Origin: Phoronis australis
Taxonomy: Eukaryota > Phoronida > Phoronidae
Assembly: GCA_002633005.1 (NCBI GenBank)
Contig: NMRA01000187.1
Span: 357,644 to 421,643 of the forward strand
Direction of reading: 5' to 3'
DNA length: 64,000 nucleotides
Both the position numbers and the translations under genes were made by a program. Below are positions 13,401 through 28,972 of the stretch, one piece after another. The notes beneath the pieces were generated by a model, which worked only from the letters and a program-made list of their open reading frames with translations, was not told the DNA's origin and made no database searches. Position 1 is the stretch's first letter. Each line of letters opens with the position of its first letter.

Positions 13401-15562
13401 GACAAGGCGGTGGTCAATACACGTACGAAACGCGTTGATAAATTGTATAGGCACTTATTGCTTCACAAGATCATGTCAACTACAGGGGTTGTATACGTCA
13501 ATAGATGAACTGGTCGACGGTAATGACGCCAATTAAGAAATCACTCGCAACAGGCGAGGAGGTGAGATGGACTTCGTGAACACAACGTGTACGGCTCCTG
13601 TTGATATGAGTACAATACCGAGTCCAGGCCCATTATATATCCCGGGTTTCAAACTGTGCACATTTCTAATGCATGTCTTGTTACATTTCTATAAATAATA
13701 AAACTGAGAGCTAATCTCCCACGTAAGTGCACTCAGTAAACAACTACGCAAGAATCAGCTTTAGAGTTAACAGTGGGAATCCGTGAAACGTATTTGACAT
13801 GATAAAATGCTGATTTCAAACTGATGATTTTCATGTCTGGAGAAATACAATTTCACATTCAAACGGTAGTGTAGACATCCGATCTAACATCGCACGTACA
13901 ATGCTAATTGTTAGCAAAAACAGTCCAATGCTCGCATATTTTTATCAGAGGCGGATCTAAAGGGGGGGGGGGGGTTCAGGGGGCTAANAATAAATACTTT
14001 AAAAATATTTCGCCAGAAAAACGAAATCAGCCACTGACTAAAAACCACAACAAATTTTACACGGGAGAGGGAAACCCCCTCCCGATCTTCCTTCCGCTCG
14101 GCGCTATGCGCCTCGGATTCTTTCAAATCCTACCCCCCCCCCTTACTGAAAACGTAGATCTGCCACTGATTATGGCCTTCATGACAGCCTTTTGTAATAA
14201 AATATGCTTAGCATCAATTTGTGATGACGTGTGTGAAAACGGCTTCCAAGTATTAAGCAATAAAAACGCTCTGGTGTATTTTTTCCTGATGTCAGTGTAC
14301 TGTGAGCATCAATTTTTGATGATGTGTGTGAAAACGGCTTCCAAGTATTAAGCAATAAAAACGCTCTGGTGTATTTTTTCCTGATGTCAGTGTACTGTGT
14401 AATGACGTGTGATACTCATTTTCAATTCTGCGTCTGTCTAAACTACAACAATATTTATACAAGCCCTCATCCCCGGGGATACTAACACGTATCTCGTTCT
14501 ATCTAAACTGAGGTAGTGGCAGGACCGTGGAAAGCAAGCAAGGAGAGTCCTCGGATTTTTATCCCGTTTCTCCGGAAAAAATAATATTCGAGTGTAACGA
14601 TTTCCGTAAATCGTCTATGTCGTTGGTGAGATCTACTTGGCGCGATTGGTTCACTGTTTGTGGTCCATATTCCAGGATACGAGTCACGAAGTCCAGTCTG
14701 GTTTTGTTTAAAATGTAACTTTGTGCACGGAATATTTTTCGATGCCTTAGAAGCTGATAGTTTTTGTAAAAGATCATCACCTGTTATAAAAATGAGCTAA
14801 AGTAGAAATGTTTCGATCAATTATTTGACAGTTACCTGGTTGAGCAAATCGTCACAGGATATTCAGGTGTACGTACCAAAGAATCACGTAAGGTTTCTAT
14901 TAATTCTCAGATTAAATACATCAAGGCTTAAGTTTCGTCTTGTTTGGTTTCCGACTTTGCACAAATGAAACAGTATATCAGAGTTTTAGTGAAACAGACA
15001 TTTCCATGGTTTCTTTGCACCGTTATAAATGCCAGTATGGAACTGTTCCAGTGAATAAGAACGCCTGTATATGAAACTAACCACATGAATATAAGTTTGT
15101 TTGCAAGCGTGAGACGTTCTTTTAGTAAAAAGTGTCGATTTTCCGACTCAAAGTAGTGATACATTTCGTACGAACCGTACGCACCCTATCTAATCTTCCC
15201 TCAGTAAACATTTAGAATGATCGAGGATTCTTGGTTGTAATTACTGAACCTTGTTAAAGGCTACAAACTCAGTTGGTAAGTTTGGCTCAAATCCAACGTG
15301 TCTGAGTAGATCATCGCCACATATCCATCAAATTTCGAAATCCACAATAAAAAAAATAATTAGAATGGATTCTGTCGGGCATTACTTTCATGTATTACCA
15401 TACCACTTGCAGTGATTGTCAGGGATTTGGGAATTTGTGCTTTAATAATTCGATTTCAAAAACATTTTTGGTAAGGATGGTATTATACAAACACCTCAAA
15501 TTTACAATAAAACAGCCCTAGCTAGCATCGTGCTCTCATAGTTACAAACATTGACTTACCAT
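7404..15562 (-). CDS. Divergent calmodulin-like protein, 5 coding exons
   Basis: EF-hand calcium sensor. Coding exons on the minus strand: ATG alone at 15560-15562 (followed by GTAAGT), 12616-12646, 11698-11841, 8320-8562 and 7404-7432. Lengths 3+31+144+243+29 make 450 nt, 149 residues plus TAG, the exact length of calmodulin. The protein starts [20 protein letters not shown]. Four 12-residue EF loops are present near residues 21-32, 57-68, 94-105 and 130-141: [36 protein letters not shown] and [12 protein letters not shown]; loop 3 has Thr at position 5, which is unusual. The linker and C-lobe differ from calmodulin at many sites ([30 protein letters not shown]), and the end is FVKIMAQY. The 243-nt exon equals the usual 107-nt and 136-nt vertebrate CALM exons fused. 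It is the most distal and most diverged member of a three-gene array, probably with altered targets. Introns are long (2.9 kb and 3.1 kb) and carry repeats. Confidence 0.9.
7943..8063 (-). mobile_element. Short palindromic MITE, family 1, copy 1
   Basis: About 120 bp with the shared family core: a CACGTG E-box, a TCTCATTTTAAATACACG stretch, a TAATCTCGCGAAG stretch, then AGCGAGGTCCT and a TTACTAAACTCTAC end. Other copies are at 10901, 11350, 24287, 39706 and 55421. It sits in the last intron of the calmodulin-like gene. Orientation label is arbitrary. Confidence 0.6.
10901..11043 (-). mobile_element. Short palindromic MITE, family 1, copy 2
   Basis: About 143 bp bounded by AGTTCAGTA and its reverse complement TACTGAACT, with CACGTG, ATTTAAAATACACGG and TAATCTCACGGGGTCTTG in the middle and two GTCCTAGCG repeats near the right end. 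Confidence 0.7.
11350..11492 (-). mobile_element. Short palindromic MITE, family 1, copy 3
   Basis: Copy carried inside the second half of the 448-bp duplication, offset 449 bp from the copy at 10901; it is a product of that duplication and not an independent insertion. Confidence 0.7.
13946..14169 (+). mobile_element. GGCGGATC-type MITE, family 2, copy 1
   Basis: About 224 bp with imperfect inverted ends: TCAGAGGCGGATCTA on the left and TAGATCTGCCACTGA on the right. A long G run follows the left end and a C run precedes the right end. One N (13987) lies inside. Two further members of this broad family are at 32066 and 50245. Confidence 0.6.
14211..14400. repeat. 95-bp tandem duplication
   Basis: Two copies, 14211-14305 and 14306-14400, nearly identical (GCATCAATTT to GTCAGTGTACTGTG). 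It abuts the MITE at 13946-14169. No coding content. Confidence 0.9.
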
Positions 15563-17576
15563 TCTGAGGGATGTGCCGCCTCCACCCCTCCGATAACACT
15601 GCAACACTGAACTAGGTGCTTCCGGGCCAATAAATTATAACTACTCCACCGGAGATTGAATATCACTCCGCTCAACTATATCAACACTTCATCCTTAACA
15701 TGCGTGTGAATTGAAAAAGCCTACAATACTCCCGAACCCTATTGTAACCCCGTGGCTTACATTGATTGTTGTATTGTTAGTCGGGAATTAATATTGATTT
15801 ATGTTTGCTAGCGGAGGGTTATTTTACGTCCAGTCTTCAACCCCTTTCAGAGAAATAACGTGACGCATAAAAGTGGGCAGGGGGTATTCTTTATGAAAAA
15901 TAATTACCTTTTAGTAAATTGTGTATAATAGAGCAAAATGGACTCATGGAACATTCAGCTGTAACAACATGTTTGTACATGTATCTGACCATCGACCAAC
16001 GACATCCGGCGGGGCGATCTCGTTGGTCGACGATCTCAGCTGGGACTTTGGCGTACAGAAGCACTCGCGGCAATATTTTTACAATTACTTTAGATAATCT
16101 TATCGGATAATCTCTTGGCCAACAATATGCGATGCTCTACAGGCTTGCATAAGAAGTGAACGTGAGATTCGTTTCAGATCATAGCCGTACCGGCCATGCA
16201 AAATAATCTGTCTTTGCTGAAGAGGCATTAAACCAGTGCTGTGACTATGAAAATGTCTTGATTTAGTTCATTCACCTCTTATCTACGAAATTGGTCTCAA
16301 ACGGTTCCGTAGTCTATACAGAGGTGATTCCAGGGTAACGAAATAGCTTACAGTTATATTGCATAAGAAATAACGAACTTCACAAGTCGACAAATCACTC
16401 CTAAACTGAACAAGGAACAAGATAAGACCAATTTTATAACAGTCAAGGGGCCTAAATCAAACTTGTTTTTTGACAAAAACTACGGGTTAAATGGCACTTC
16501 AATATATAGGACCCAGTTTGTTTGACCATCGGAAGACAGTGACGAACGCTGTTATTTGTATATGGCACAGCCTACAGGACTGTCAAATAGGAACTCCATA
16601 CGTAACAAGTGGAACTCTTTCATTCATCAGAACAACAAGACAATTTAACTCATGGACTCAGGATGAAAAAGCATAACAATTTTGTCGGAGTCTTGTTGCT
16701 CTTTTATTTTTCGTCGTAAAATAACGATCCTCAGCAACAGAACCAGTACTGTTGTTGACGGTCAGAGCTTGCAGTGAAAATAGAAGTGGTCATCGTGCAT
16801 GTATCTTATCTCCATCCAAATCACTGTACCCTCTGTTACTTCTCATTGAGGCAATACAGTAACGTTATTCCGCTTTGCTGGTTAACACAGTGAGTATCAA
16901 TACGAGCTAAATGTGCCCGTGATCGTTTATTGGTATCCATATACCGCATGGCGAATTTGAAGAATGGCTCATTTATTAATATGACTATTTATGTAGTTTG
17001 GCTCATTATTTTAATCAACTGATATTGTAGACGCGTTTTCAAAGAAAGAACTAGACTGATTTCATTCAATATCGTCTTTAATATCTGCTATAGACGTGGT
17101 TAAGTTCTCTCGAATGAGTGCGATAAATGTTTATTAAGTGGAATATATTAAATACCGGTAGGCTATTCTGATTGTGTTCCACTGCTGCATTACGCAATTT
17201 ACTTGGGTTTTGTGTTTACGATGTATACTATTTATATACCCGAAACAACATATACTGGAAGACCAATGAATGTGAACTATGGCAAATACGTTACGTTGTG
17301 TAAAAATAATTTGTCCAGGTTCAAACGTCGACTAATCATAAGTCGAAGAGAGATGTGCGTCGGTTCCGTTGCCTGGGATTTTACACAAAAAGAAATCCAC
17401 GACAGTATAAACAGGAGGAGGAAACTACCTTTACCCCCATCCAAAAAAATTTACCACGAACAAAAACTACATCATGGAACCTGAACTTCAACCACACTGA
17501 GACACTCTACCGCATGAAGGGCTCTTAGTCGCACACTTTTGTCTGTGGTAAAGGGAACTGGTTGGGGGCGGAGTTC
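15563..17576. other. 5' flank of the calmodulin-like gene and unassigned DNA
   Basis: Contains the presumed 5'UTR and promoter of the divergent calmodulin-like gene (a CCAAT on the plus strand near 15629 is visible) and an imperfect inverted repeat at 15987-16035. ORFs here are short and have no recognisable domain. Confidence 0.4.
15987..16035. repeat. Inverted repeat, 20-bp arms
   Basis: Arms 15987-16006 and 16016-16035 pair at 17 of 20 positions around a 9-base GC-rich loop; the core CGACCAACGA pairs with TCGTTGGTCG perfectly. Could form a hairpin or be a dyad protein site about 430 bp upstream of the calmodulin-like start. Confidence 0.6.
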
Positions 17577-20500
17577 AGGTTTCGTGGTAACTGAAGGGCT
17601 TTTGTGCGTTTTGCGGAAAGGTGCGCGCTCGTGGTAGGAGTTCAGGTTTCGCCTCCTGATCTGAACGCATTTCAGTACCTGGCTTCAGTGATACTGAATT
17701 TAACCACTGAGAGGTATACATGTTGATGAATACAGAGCCATTTGCCTGACAAGAAACGTGCCCTATCGATAACTAGTTTTAAATTAACTCCACTACAAAA
17801 CGACTTTCACTGGAGAGATGTTTGCCCTTCCAAAGCAAATCCATAGTTTGCTTGAACTGAAATTGGATGCAATACAATAAAACGTCCCCCACGGGTATAC
17901 CGGCGTCGTCGGCTGAAATTGAGCCGCAGTGACAAACACCACTTCATGTGCCTGGTCTCAAACCAAGAAATCATAATTAATCTGGGTACGGCGCAAGATG
18001 AGACGTACTTTGCAACGGTAAGCGGCCCAAATATTTTTTGACAAAAAGGCAAGGATTTACTGCCTTCTACAGTCCACATGCGCCGAAGATATCCTTCCCG
18101 CTCAACACCAAAATCAAAAAACGTCACGAGTGTTTGAGACATATATCACCTAACCATCCCAAAAAAGATATCAGAAAGCCATCGGTGTGTTTATGTGACC
18201 ACCGGCAGTTTTTATTACAGTCTAAGTCGAAAATCAAGTGAATACCATAACCGCTGTGAAACCTTCAGATATGGCACCTCGCGCGGCGTATGCGACAGAT
18301 TCCGATTCTAGTTGCGCTACAGGATTTTAGCGCTCCCCACCATACCAGCTGAGGACGAGGAATTGATTTTGAACTGTTTCTGTTATATTGCATAAGGCCA
18401 CCCATTCACCCACTGAAAAGAAACAAAAAACACTGGGCTGCACCCATTTCAGCCAATGCATGGTCGCGAATTTTGAAAGTGCTCGAAGAAACGTAAGCAG
18501 GAGTAAGCAAGGTTTGGAACGCCATGATTGTCAAGCGATGCGTATTATAAAATCCCGCATCACATGTGCTTGTCTCAGATAGATTGATTTTTTTGAAAAA
18601 TTGAACAACTCAATAACCACCGACTAGATATTCAAACAACCAAAGACACGGATTAACTATGCTTTTTTGGCGTAAGGCGCTATTGAAAATTGCAGCTTTT
18701 GTTGTTTCTATAAAAGAACTTGAACGTTGTGTGTAAAGGAATAGATAATTGGGAAAATTTACAACGTTTATTAAACTTCGTGTTGAATATGTACAAAACA
18801 AGAATATGGTCATGCTATTGATAACAATGTTTTGCTACCAACTTGCCATCTCTATTTGCTCAATTAAAAAGACAGATATAAAGTCCATTTGTCACATACG
18901 TGATCAAAAGGCAAGCGCATGACTTGTTGATAAACTTGTCCATAACATTATTCGATTTAGTGTCGCGTTTAAAAGGTTTACTGGCTAATTACCGTGTCAA
19001 CAACCAAACGGAGAAAGAAATCGCATCAAAATGTAATTCCCCATAAAACGATAAGTTCATGTCCGTAGATCAGTAGTGTATTTCTAAAAAATAGCAATAA
19101 AATACATGAAAGTATCATTTTCCTCTGTCTTATCATATTTTAAAAAGAAGCGCACTCGGTTTTAGGACAAAAACGCATTTTGGGATTATTTTTAGGTTGG
19201 ATAGACTTTTTGAATTGATAAACTTTCAGCTAAAAGGCAGCAGAATCCATTTTAATGATCTATTAATAAATCGCCTATTCCCGTGGGTTCCAGCCACTCA
19301 GCAGACCCCGGGAAGTTCCTTTGCTGTCCCGTGACATCACAGTATAACTGCGTAAGCAATGTGGCAGAAAACAAATCTCGTTATTCTGCACACGGGCGTA
19401 TATGGGGAACAGGATTGTTGAGCGGGTACGACCAGGAACCATCATACAAAAATAAAAGATTGACAAAGAGCCTCAAAATAAATCGAATAAATATATAGAT
19501 TGGCAAATATTCTGCGCGAAAGATTCTCGAGGCACGTGTCTTCAACACGAAAACGCAAATGAAAAACCATGTCAAGTCATTTGTAACGTCACAGGACGTT
19601 TACGAGCCTACCGATGAACTGGGCACAATACATGCAGTTTCGCTAAGGAAACTGGTATAATCACGTGCTTCGCTTGTAATTCTTGGCGATATCTCGAGAA
19701 GTAATGAATCAGTGTTCTTACATTTTTGAATGATTCGCGCCTCTACGGAACGCGTACCTTGTTCACCCACTTTCACGGCGCCATCTATATGTAGCACAAG
19801 AAAAGAGTAACAACAGGCATGTTAAGATGACGTCTCCCAGTGTGAAAACACCTTCAAGATTCTGGAACTGTCCCACACAACGTGACTTGTTCATGAACTA
19901 CCGCCATNAACAGTAACCACAAAGTGGAGTTGGAATTCTTCGCCAAAGTCACCTGAATTCCCGTATATATGCTTCATCGAAGACATGTTTAGAAGCAGAA
20001 AGAGTCACTGAAGAAAGTAAGAGCCTTTTAGTTGCTAATTTTAGGTGTAGAATGTATTTTTGACGAGGTGAAAACTTTATCAGTGAGCGGATTTCGCCTA
20101 CCGCCGTTTAAAATACACAGGACGAAATTAGTACAGAACGCGATAGAACGTATTGTAGTGCGAATCTGAAGTTCATTTGCCATAACAGCAATGCTTTTGG
20201 ACATTTTTCGAACTAAACGGCTAAAAACTCGAAGACAATAACAGAATACACTCTGCTACCGTATTGGACAAATGACCAAACGATAAGCTTTTGCCCCACT
20301 TCCCGTGACGTCACAGTTAAGTCTCACATAATCTCGCGTTATTGTTATAAACTCGCAAAAGGCCTATTATCTTAAGTTCGCACAAAAGGAGCAGAGAAAT
20401 TGCCAAAAATAGTTTCGAGTTCGTTTCGAGTACAAAGATTAGAGACCGGGCCCAGGTTTCGTGGTAACTGAAGGGCTTTTGTGCGTGGTAATATTGTTGC

Positions 20501-22860
20501 GTTTTGCGGAAAGGTGCGCGCTCGTGGTAAGAGTTCAGGTTTCGCCTCTTGATCTGAACGCATTTCAGTACCTGCCTTCAGTGTTACTGACTTTAACCAA
20601 GAGGTCTACATGTTCATGAATACATAATCATTTGCCTGACAAGACATGTGCCCTATCGATAACCAGTTTTAAATTAACTCCACTACAAAACGACTTTCAC
20701 TGGAGAGATGTTTGCCCTTCCAAAGCAAATCCATAGCTTGCTTGAACTGAAATTGGATGCAATACAATAAAACGTCCCCCACGGGTATACCGGCGTCGTC
20801 GGCTGAAATTGAGCCGCAGTGACAAACACCACTTCATGTGCCTGGTCTCAAAGCAAGAAATCATATTTAATCTAGGTACGGCGCAAGATGAGACGTACTT
20901 TGCAACGGTAAGCGGCCCAAATATTTTTTGACAAAAAGGCAAGGATTTATTGCCTTCTACAGTCCACATGCGCCGAAGATATCCTTCCCGCTCAACACCA
21001 AAATCAAAAAACGTCACGAGTGTTTGAAACATATATCACCTAACCATCCCAAAAACGATATCAGAAAGCCATCGGTGTGTTTATGTGACCACCGGCAGTT
21101 TTTATTACAGTCTAAGTCGAAAATCAAGTGAATACCATAACCGCTGTGAAACCTTCAGATATGTCACCTCGCGTATGCGACAAATTCCGATTCTAGTTGC
21201 GCTACATGATTTTAGTGCTCCCCACCATACCAGCTGAGGACGAGGAATTGATTTTGAACTGTTTCTGTTATATTGCATAAGGCCACCCATTCACCCACTG
21301 AAAAGAAACAAAAAAAACACTGGGCTGCACCCATTTCAGCCAATGCATGGTCTGGCGAATTTTGAAAGTGCACGAAGAAACGTAAGCAGGAGTAAGCAAG
21401 GTTTGGAACGCCATGATTGTCAAACGATGCGTATTATAAAATCCCGCATCACATGTGCTTGTCTCAGATAGATTGACTTTTTTGAAAAATTGAGCAACTC
21501 AATAACCACCGACTAGATTTTCAAACAACCAAAGACACGGATCAACTATGCTTTTTTGGCATAAGGCGCTATTGAAAATTGCAGCTTTTGTTGTTTCTAC
21601 GAAAGAACTTGAACGTTGTTTGCAAAGGAATAGATAATTGGGAAAATTTACAACGTTTATAGGATTTCGTGTTGAATATGTACAAAATAGGAATATGGTC
21701 ATGCTATTGATAACAGTGTTTTGCTGCCAACTTGCCATCTCTATTTGCTCAATTAAAAAGACAGATATAAAGTCCATTTGTCACATACGTGATCAAAAGG
21801 CAAGCGCATGACATGTTGATAAACTTGTCCATAACATCATTCGATAGTGTCGCGTTTTAAAGGTTTGCTGGCTAATTACCGTGTCAACAACGGAGAAAGA
21901 AATCGCATCAAAATGTATTTCCCCATAAAACGGTAAGTTCATGTCCGTATATCAGTAGTGTATTTCTAAAAAAATAATAACAAAAGACATGAAAGTATCA
22001 TTTTTTCCTCTGTCTTGTCATATTTTAAAAAGAAGCGCACTCAGTTTTAGTACTAAAACGCATTTTGGGATTATTTTTAGGTTGGATAGACTTTTTGAAT
22101 TTATTAACTTTCAACTAAAAGGCAGCGGAATCCTTATTAGTGATTTATTAATAAATCGCCTATTCCCGTGGGTTCCAGTCACTCGGCAGACCCCGGGAAG
22201 TTCCTTTGCTATCCCGTGACATCACACTATAGCTTCGTAAGCAATGTGACAGAAAACAAATCTTGTTATTCTGCACACGGGTCTATATGGGGAACATGAT
22301 TGCTGAGCGGGTACGACCAGGAACCATCATACAAAAATAAAAGATTGACAGAGATCCTCAAAATAAATCGAATAAATATATAGCTTGGTAAATATTCTGC
22401 GCGAAAGATTCTCGAGGCACGTGTCTTCAACACGAAAACGCAAATGGAAAACCATGTCAAGTCATTTGTAACGTCACATGACGTTTACAAGCCTACAACC
22501 ACAGGCACTTGGGTTTATCTGTTCCTCGATCGAAAATGACGTTATGAGTGATCTGGAAATCCGAGCGCCTGTGCCTACAACTGGGCACAATAATTTCGCT
22601 AAGGAAACTGGTATAATCACGTGCTTCGCTTGTAATTCTTGGCGATATCTCGAGAAGTAATGAATCAGTGTTCTTACAGTTTTGAAAGATTAGCGCCTCT
22701 ACGGAACGCCTACCTTGTTCACCCACTTTCACGGCGCCATCTATATGTAGCACAAGAAAAGAGTAACAACAGGCATGTTAAGATGACGTCTCCCAGTGTG
22801 AAAACACTTTCAAGATTCTGGAACTGTCCCACACAACGTGACTTGTTCATGAACTACCGC
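17577..22860. repeat. Large direct duplication, two 2.3-2.4 kb copies
   Basis: Copy 1 about 17577-19906 and copy 2 about 20455-22860 match along their length with scattered substitutions and small indels. They share GTTTCGTGGTAACTGAAGGG at the left and GAACTACCGCCAT at the right. Copy 2 has an extra block of roughly 75 bp near 22494-22570. Copy 1 ends at an N (19907); copy 2 runs into an inverted-repeat element at 22861. The 547-bp spacer is unique. No convincing coding capacity was seen; a duplicated 111-codon ORF lacks any known domain. Confidence 0.9.
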
Positions 22861-23866
22861 CATAGACTCTATTCACGCGGCGGACATTAAAATCCAAAGC
22901 GAGGCTCACTGCGATAAACAAAGCGGAAATTTACACTGCGTGAGTTAAATGGCCGGTCTTAGGAGTCCAACCTGAATATTAAACCTTAAAAAATGTGTCA
23001 ATAATTAACCACAGAGACTCGTAGAAAATACAGTTAAAGAACAAGTCAATGCACCAAAGAGTTGTTTGACGAAAGGATATAGTTTTTTTTTCAGGAAAAC
23101 TAGATTCGAAACATGAAAAGTAAACATGACCAAATTGCGGCGATCGTAGTGTTACGGATTAGGTATCATGCTGAATGCAGGGTTACGTTTCTTCTAATAA
23201 ATTCTTGATGAAAATGCTTTCTACACGAACCAGGTCATCTGGTCGTATTGTTGACGAGTTGAAGATATATTCAACAGTGGTGGCTCATAGCATTTTGCTG
23301 CCCCTGCCCCCTCCCCCTAAATCCGCCTGTGATTTTGTACTTTTTCAAATTGTCACCTCTGTGGTCACAGGTGATTTGAACCGTTGGAGAAAAATTTTCA
23401 ATCACAAAGGAGATTTTTAGGCCTCGTGGCCAGGAATTTCGTGTGATTTTTCAATATTTTTGAGAGGGGAATAGGGCCGATATTTGGCCCCAAAATTGAG
23501 GGCCCTGTCCTTTTCGTAAAGAAAAATGCATCGCGCTTCAACCCATAGTCATGAAAACACAGCCTGGCTGGCCGAAGATTCTCCGGTCCTCTTAACTGCT
23601 ATGGCGGTATCCACTCCGAGATGCGACAAATTATGATATGAAAACAGTTATCAATTTTACACGGACATATTTTCCTTCGTCGCGGCGTATGGTAAGGACC
23701 CAACGCTTCCGAATCCCAACGTCCTTGGGGATTGTAAAACAGAATGTCCGTATTTTTGCTAGTTGTTCGAGCAACGCGGAGTACAACTACGTGGATCAGC
23801 TACCAGAGCTATCGTAGCGAGCCTCGTTTTGGAACGCGCCTCCTGTCGGCGTGAATAGGGTCTATG
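22861..23866. mobile_element. About 1-kb element with 55-bp terminal inverted repeats
   Basis: Left end 22861-22915 and right end 23811-23866 are inverted copies: both read CATAGACYCTATTCACGC inward, then differ, then agree again at CGAGGCTCRCTRCGAT. No transposase is visible, so it is likely a non-autonomous DNA transposon. No target-site duplication could be fixed. Its left edge coincides with the right edge of the 2.4-kb duplication. Confidence 0.6.
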
Positions 23867-24159
23867 AAGTAAATATACGATAAAAGACGACGTGCTGTGA
23901 AATTTGAAGGTGCTATGCCCGCCGGCCGCATACACACTCCGCCTTGGAGCAAATTTCTCAAGCGAGACTAAGTCCTGTGTAGAGGCATGGCGCAACTGAC
24001 ACAGCTCAAGATAATTGGTGTGAAGCGGCCGTTTACTCACACACAAATACCACTGAGAAACCGTGACAAGGCGGAAAAGTGGTGGCCAGGATCAAAGTTA
24101 AAAGACAAGACGCTGGGCAGCTGCTTGGCAAATCGTAGAAATTGCTCAAAAATGATCAC

Positions 24160-24232
24160 CTGTGTGTGTGTGTGTGTGTGTGTGCGTGCGTGCGTGTGTG
24201 TATGTGTGTGTGCGTTTGCGTGTGTGAGCCCG
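24160..24232. repeat. TG/CA microsatellite
   Basis: Run of (TG)n with interspersed CG variants. ORFs called across it in three frames consist of Cys-Val or His-Thr repeats and are artefacts. Confidence 0.95.
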
Positions 24233-24286
24233 CGCGCGAGTGAACATTTTTGCGCAATAGAGATGATCCCTTTTGCCTCGGCCCAG

Positions 24287-24429
24287 GTAGAGTTCAGTAA
24301 CGCTAGGACCTGCGCTAGGACTTGGCAAAAAAGCAAGACTTCGCGAGATTACGTGAGATATTGCTGTGAATTTAAAATGAGAACACACGATTTTGACTAG
24401 ATGGCCGCGAGACAGCTACTGAACTCTAC
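24287..24429 (+). mobile_element. Short palindromic MITE, family 1, copy 4
   Basis: Best-preserved termini of the family: GTAGAGTTCAGTA at the left and TACTGAACTCTAC at the right, a perfect 13-bp inverted repeat. Orientation is opposite to the copies at 7943 and 10901. Total about 143 bp. Confidence 0.75.
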
Positions 24430-26208
24430 ACTAGTTTCGCGTTTAAACATAGCAAGATGATGGGGCCCAACTCTCACTTCTACCTCACAAACGGGTGAGA
24501 AAGTTCTCACCGTGGTGTCAGTTAGCTCTGTGTTGGTTCTGTTTACACAAATTAGTTGCGCTCGATCATCTCGTTCCTTGCCAGATGACCCGTATCAACT
24601 TTAATAGTGTAAACGGGACTTTAAGCGACTATAAAGCATGGTTCGGGTTAGCTTTAGGGCATGATTTCATTTCTGGCCCTTCTGAATTTGCTCGATATGA
24701 TAAAGCCAAACCCATTCTCGTAAGCATCTTGAGAGTCCCCTCAATCCATTTTTATTTCAGTGCCCTCAATCTATGCTGCCGAGGTACACACTCTCGAGAC
24801 CGACCCGGCACAGCGGCAGAACAGGGGCAGGACACTGGTTTGAAAGTTGTAAACTCGTGTCATGATCATTTGTAAGAAAAGGTTTATTCAGATGGGGCGT
24901 CACTGAACAACAAATCTCACGTATCGATAAAGCTGAGATATGTAGGCCTAGCTTAATTTTTTGTAGGGAAAATAAACAATTTTGTAAGACAAATAATGTG
25001 AAAGACAATTCGTTGGTGACCGTGGGATGGCTAATGAGAGTCAAATAGTTGGCGATCAAGGGAAATTCAGTCTCGATGCGTACAGTTGACGAAGTGTCAT
25101 CAAAACAGTATTTATTATCAAATCAAAACATCTTGTCATGTGTTCAGTCCAGGTGGATTCATATTCGATAATGTCAGGAAAACTTATCATTTAGCAAAAA
25201 AGATCTAAATAATTAAACTTCTGTCTCCATGTTGACGTGTTAAAACCGCCCAGCAAACCGTAGGCTTCAATGGAAAATTAGTTACAAGTTTTTTGAGTGC
25301 ATGAGCCGGGGATATACGAAACGAGAAGAATGTTGCCAAGTTCATGACTGCTATAATATAAACCTGCCTTCCTTCACTTACCTATATAAAAGTGGTCCCT
25401 GGTTGTTCTCTTACCAAATGGGACTGATTTTCGTGACAAGACTCAACAAACTGACTTGACCTGGCGGTTTATGCGCCGGTCATTGGCTCCCATAATGGCT
25501 AAGGGTCAGTACTTCCTATGTCCAGTAATCCCTAACTTCCACTCTGAGAAACAGGGCTTAGAATGATCAATAACGAAATAGAGGAAATTAAACTTCCAAG
25601 AAATGCATCGTTCCACAAATAAATAGGATTATGTGTGATAGACATATTTTTGTGTTTTAAAACTTGAGTGAAATAAACGTTGCTGCATAGCAAAGTCAAA
25701 ATAATGATAAAAAGTATACGAAAAAATAGTAAACTGGAAATCAAATAAGATGAAATCGAAACCAAAAAAGAAGAAATCCTCTTGAAAGAGGAAAATTCCA
25801 AGCCCTGTAGTAATGAACTGGTTGAGACCAGTATTACACTGGTAAGTGACCCAAATTAAAAGTTGATGTTTTGAAAGAAAGTTTAATTATAGCGCTTTTA
25901 AAAATCTTTAATCACTTTGCGAGATTTTATCGCTGAGACGTCGCTTTGCAGCGCCTTGCGAGACGTGCGCTTTGGGTGAGTGTTGCTCTTAATTTAGTTT
26001 GAGAGTAGTGAAACAAGACTTAATGTTCCAAAAATAGACAAATTTAATGACATTCGTTCACATTCATACAGAGAACATCAAATGTTATCTCATAATCATA
26101 AGGCATAAAGTCACAAGCTGGTTTGAATGTCTGTACATCGATTGTCTCAAACAGTGCACTATCGCAGTAGTATACCACCACCAACTTCGCAAGTGTTGCA
26201 CTCAACGG
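24430..26208. other. Intergenic DNA and 3' region of the second calmodulin gene
   Basis: No coding exon recognised. An ATTAAA on the minus strand near 26042 could serve as the poly(A) signal for the gene ending at 26209. The rest is AT-rich with no clear repeat. Confidence 0.4.
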
Positions 26209-28887
<2,679 letters not shown>

Positions 28888-28972
28888 TTTATGCTGCTAT
28901 CCTAACCAGTGGCTTTGAGAATGAATGAAACTCTGCCTCCGCCAAAATTGACGGTTAGGCTTAGCAGCTTTT

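Noticed and set aside
13128-13508. Plus-strand ORF of 126 codons
   Set aside because: Lies in the first intron of the calmodulin-like gene on the opposite strand, with no recognisable motif or promoter; probably chance.
17807-18142. Minus-strand 111-codon ORF duplicated at 20697-21032
   Set aside because: Its repetition follows from the 2.4-kb duplication. No domain, signal or splice context was recognised and the composition is like the background, so it is not called as a gene.
23987-24400. Overlapping ORFs on both strands across the TG repeat
   Set aside because: Made of Cys-Val and His-Thr runs translated from a microsatellite.
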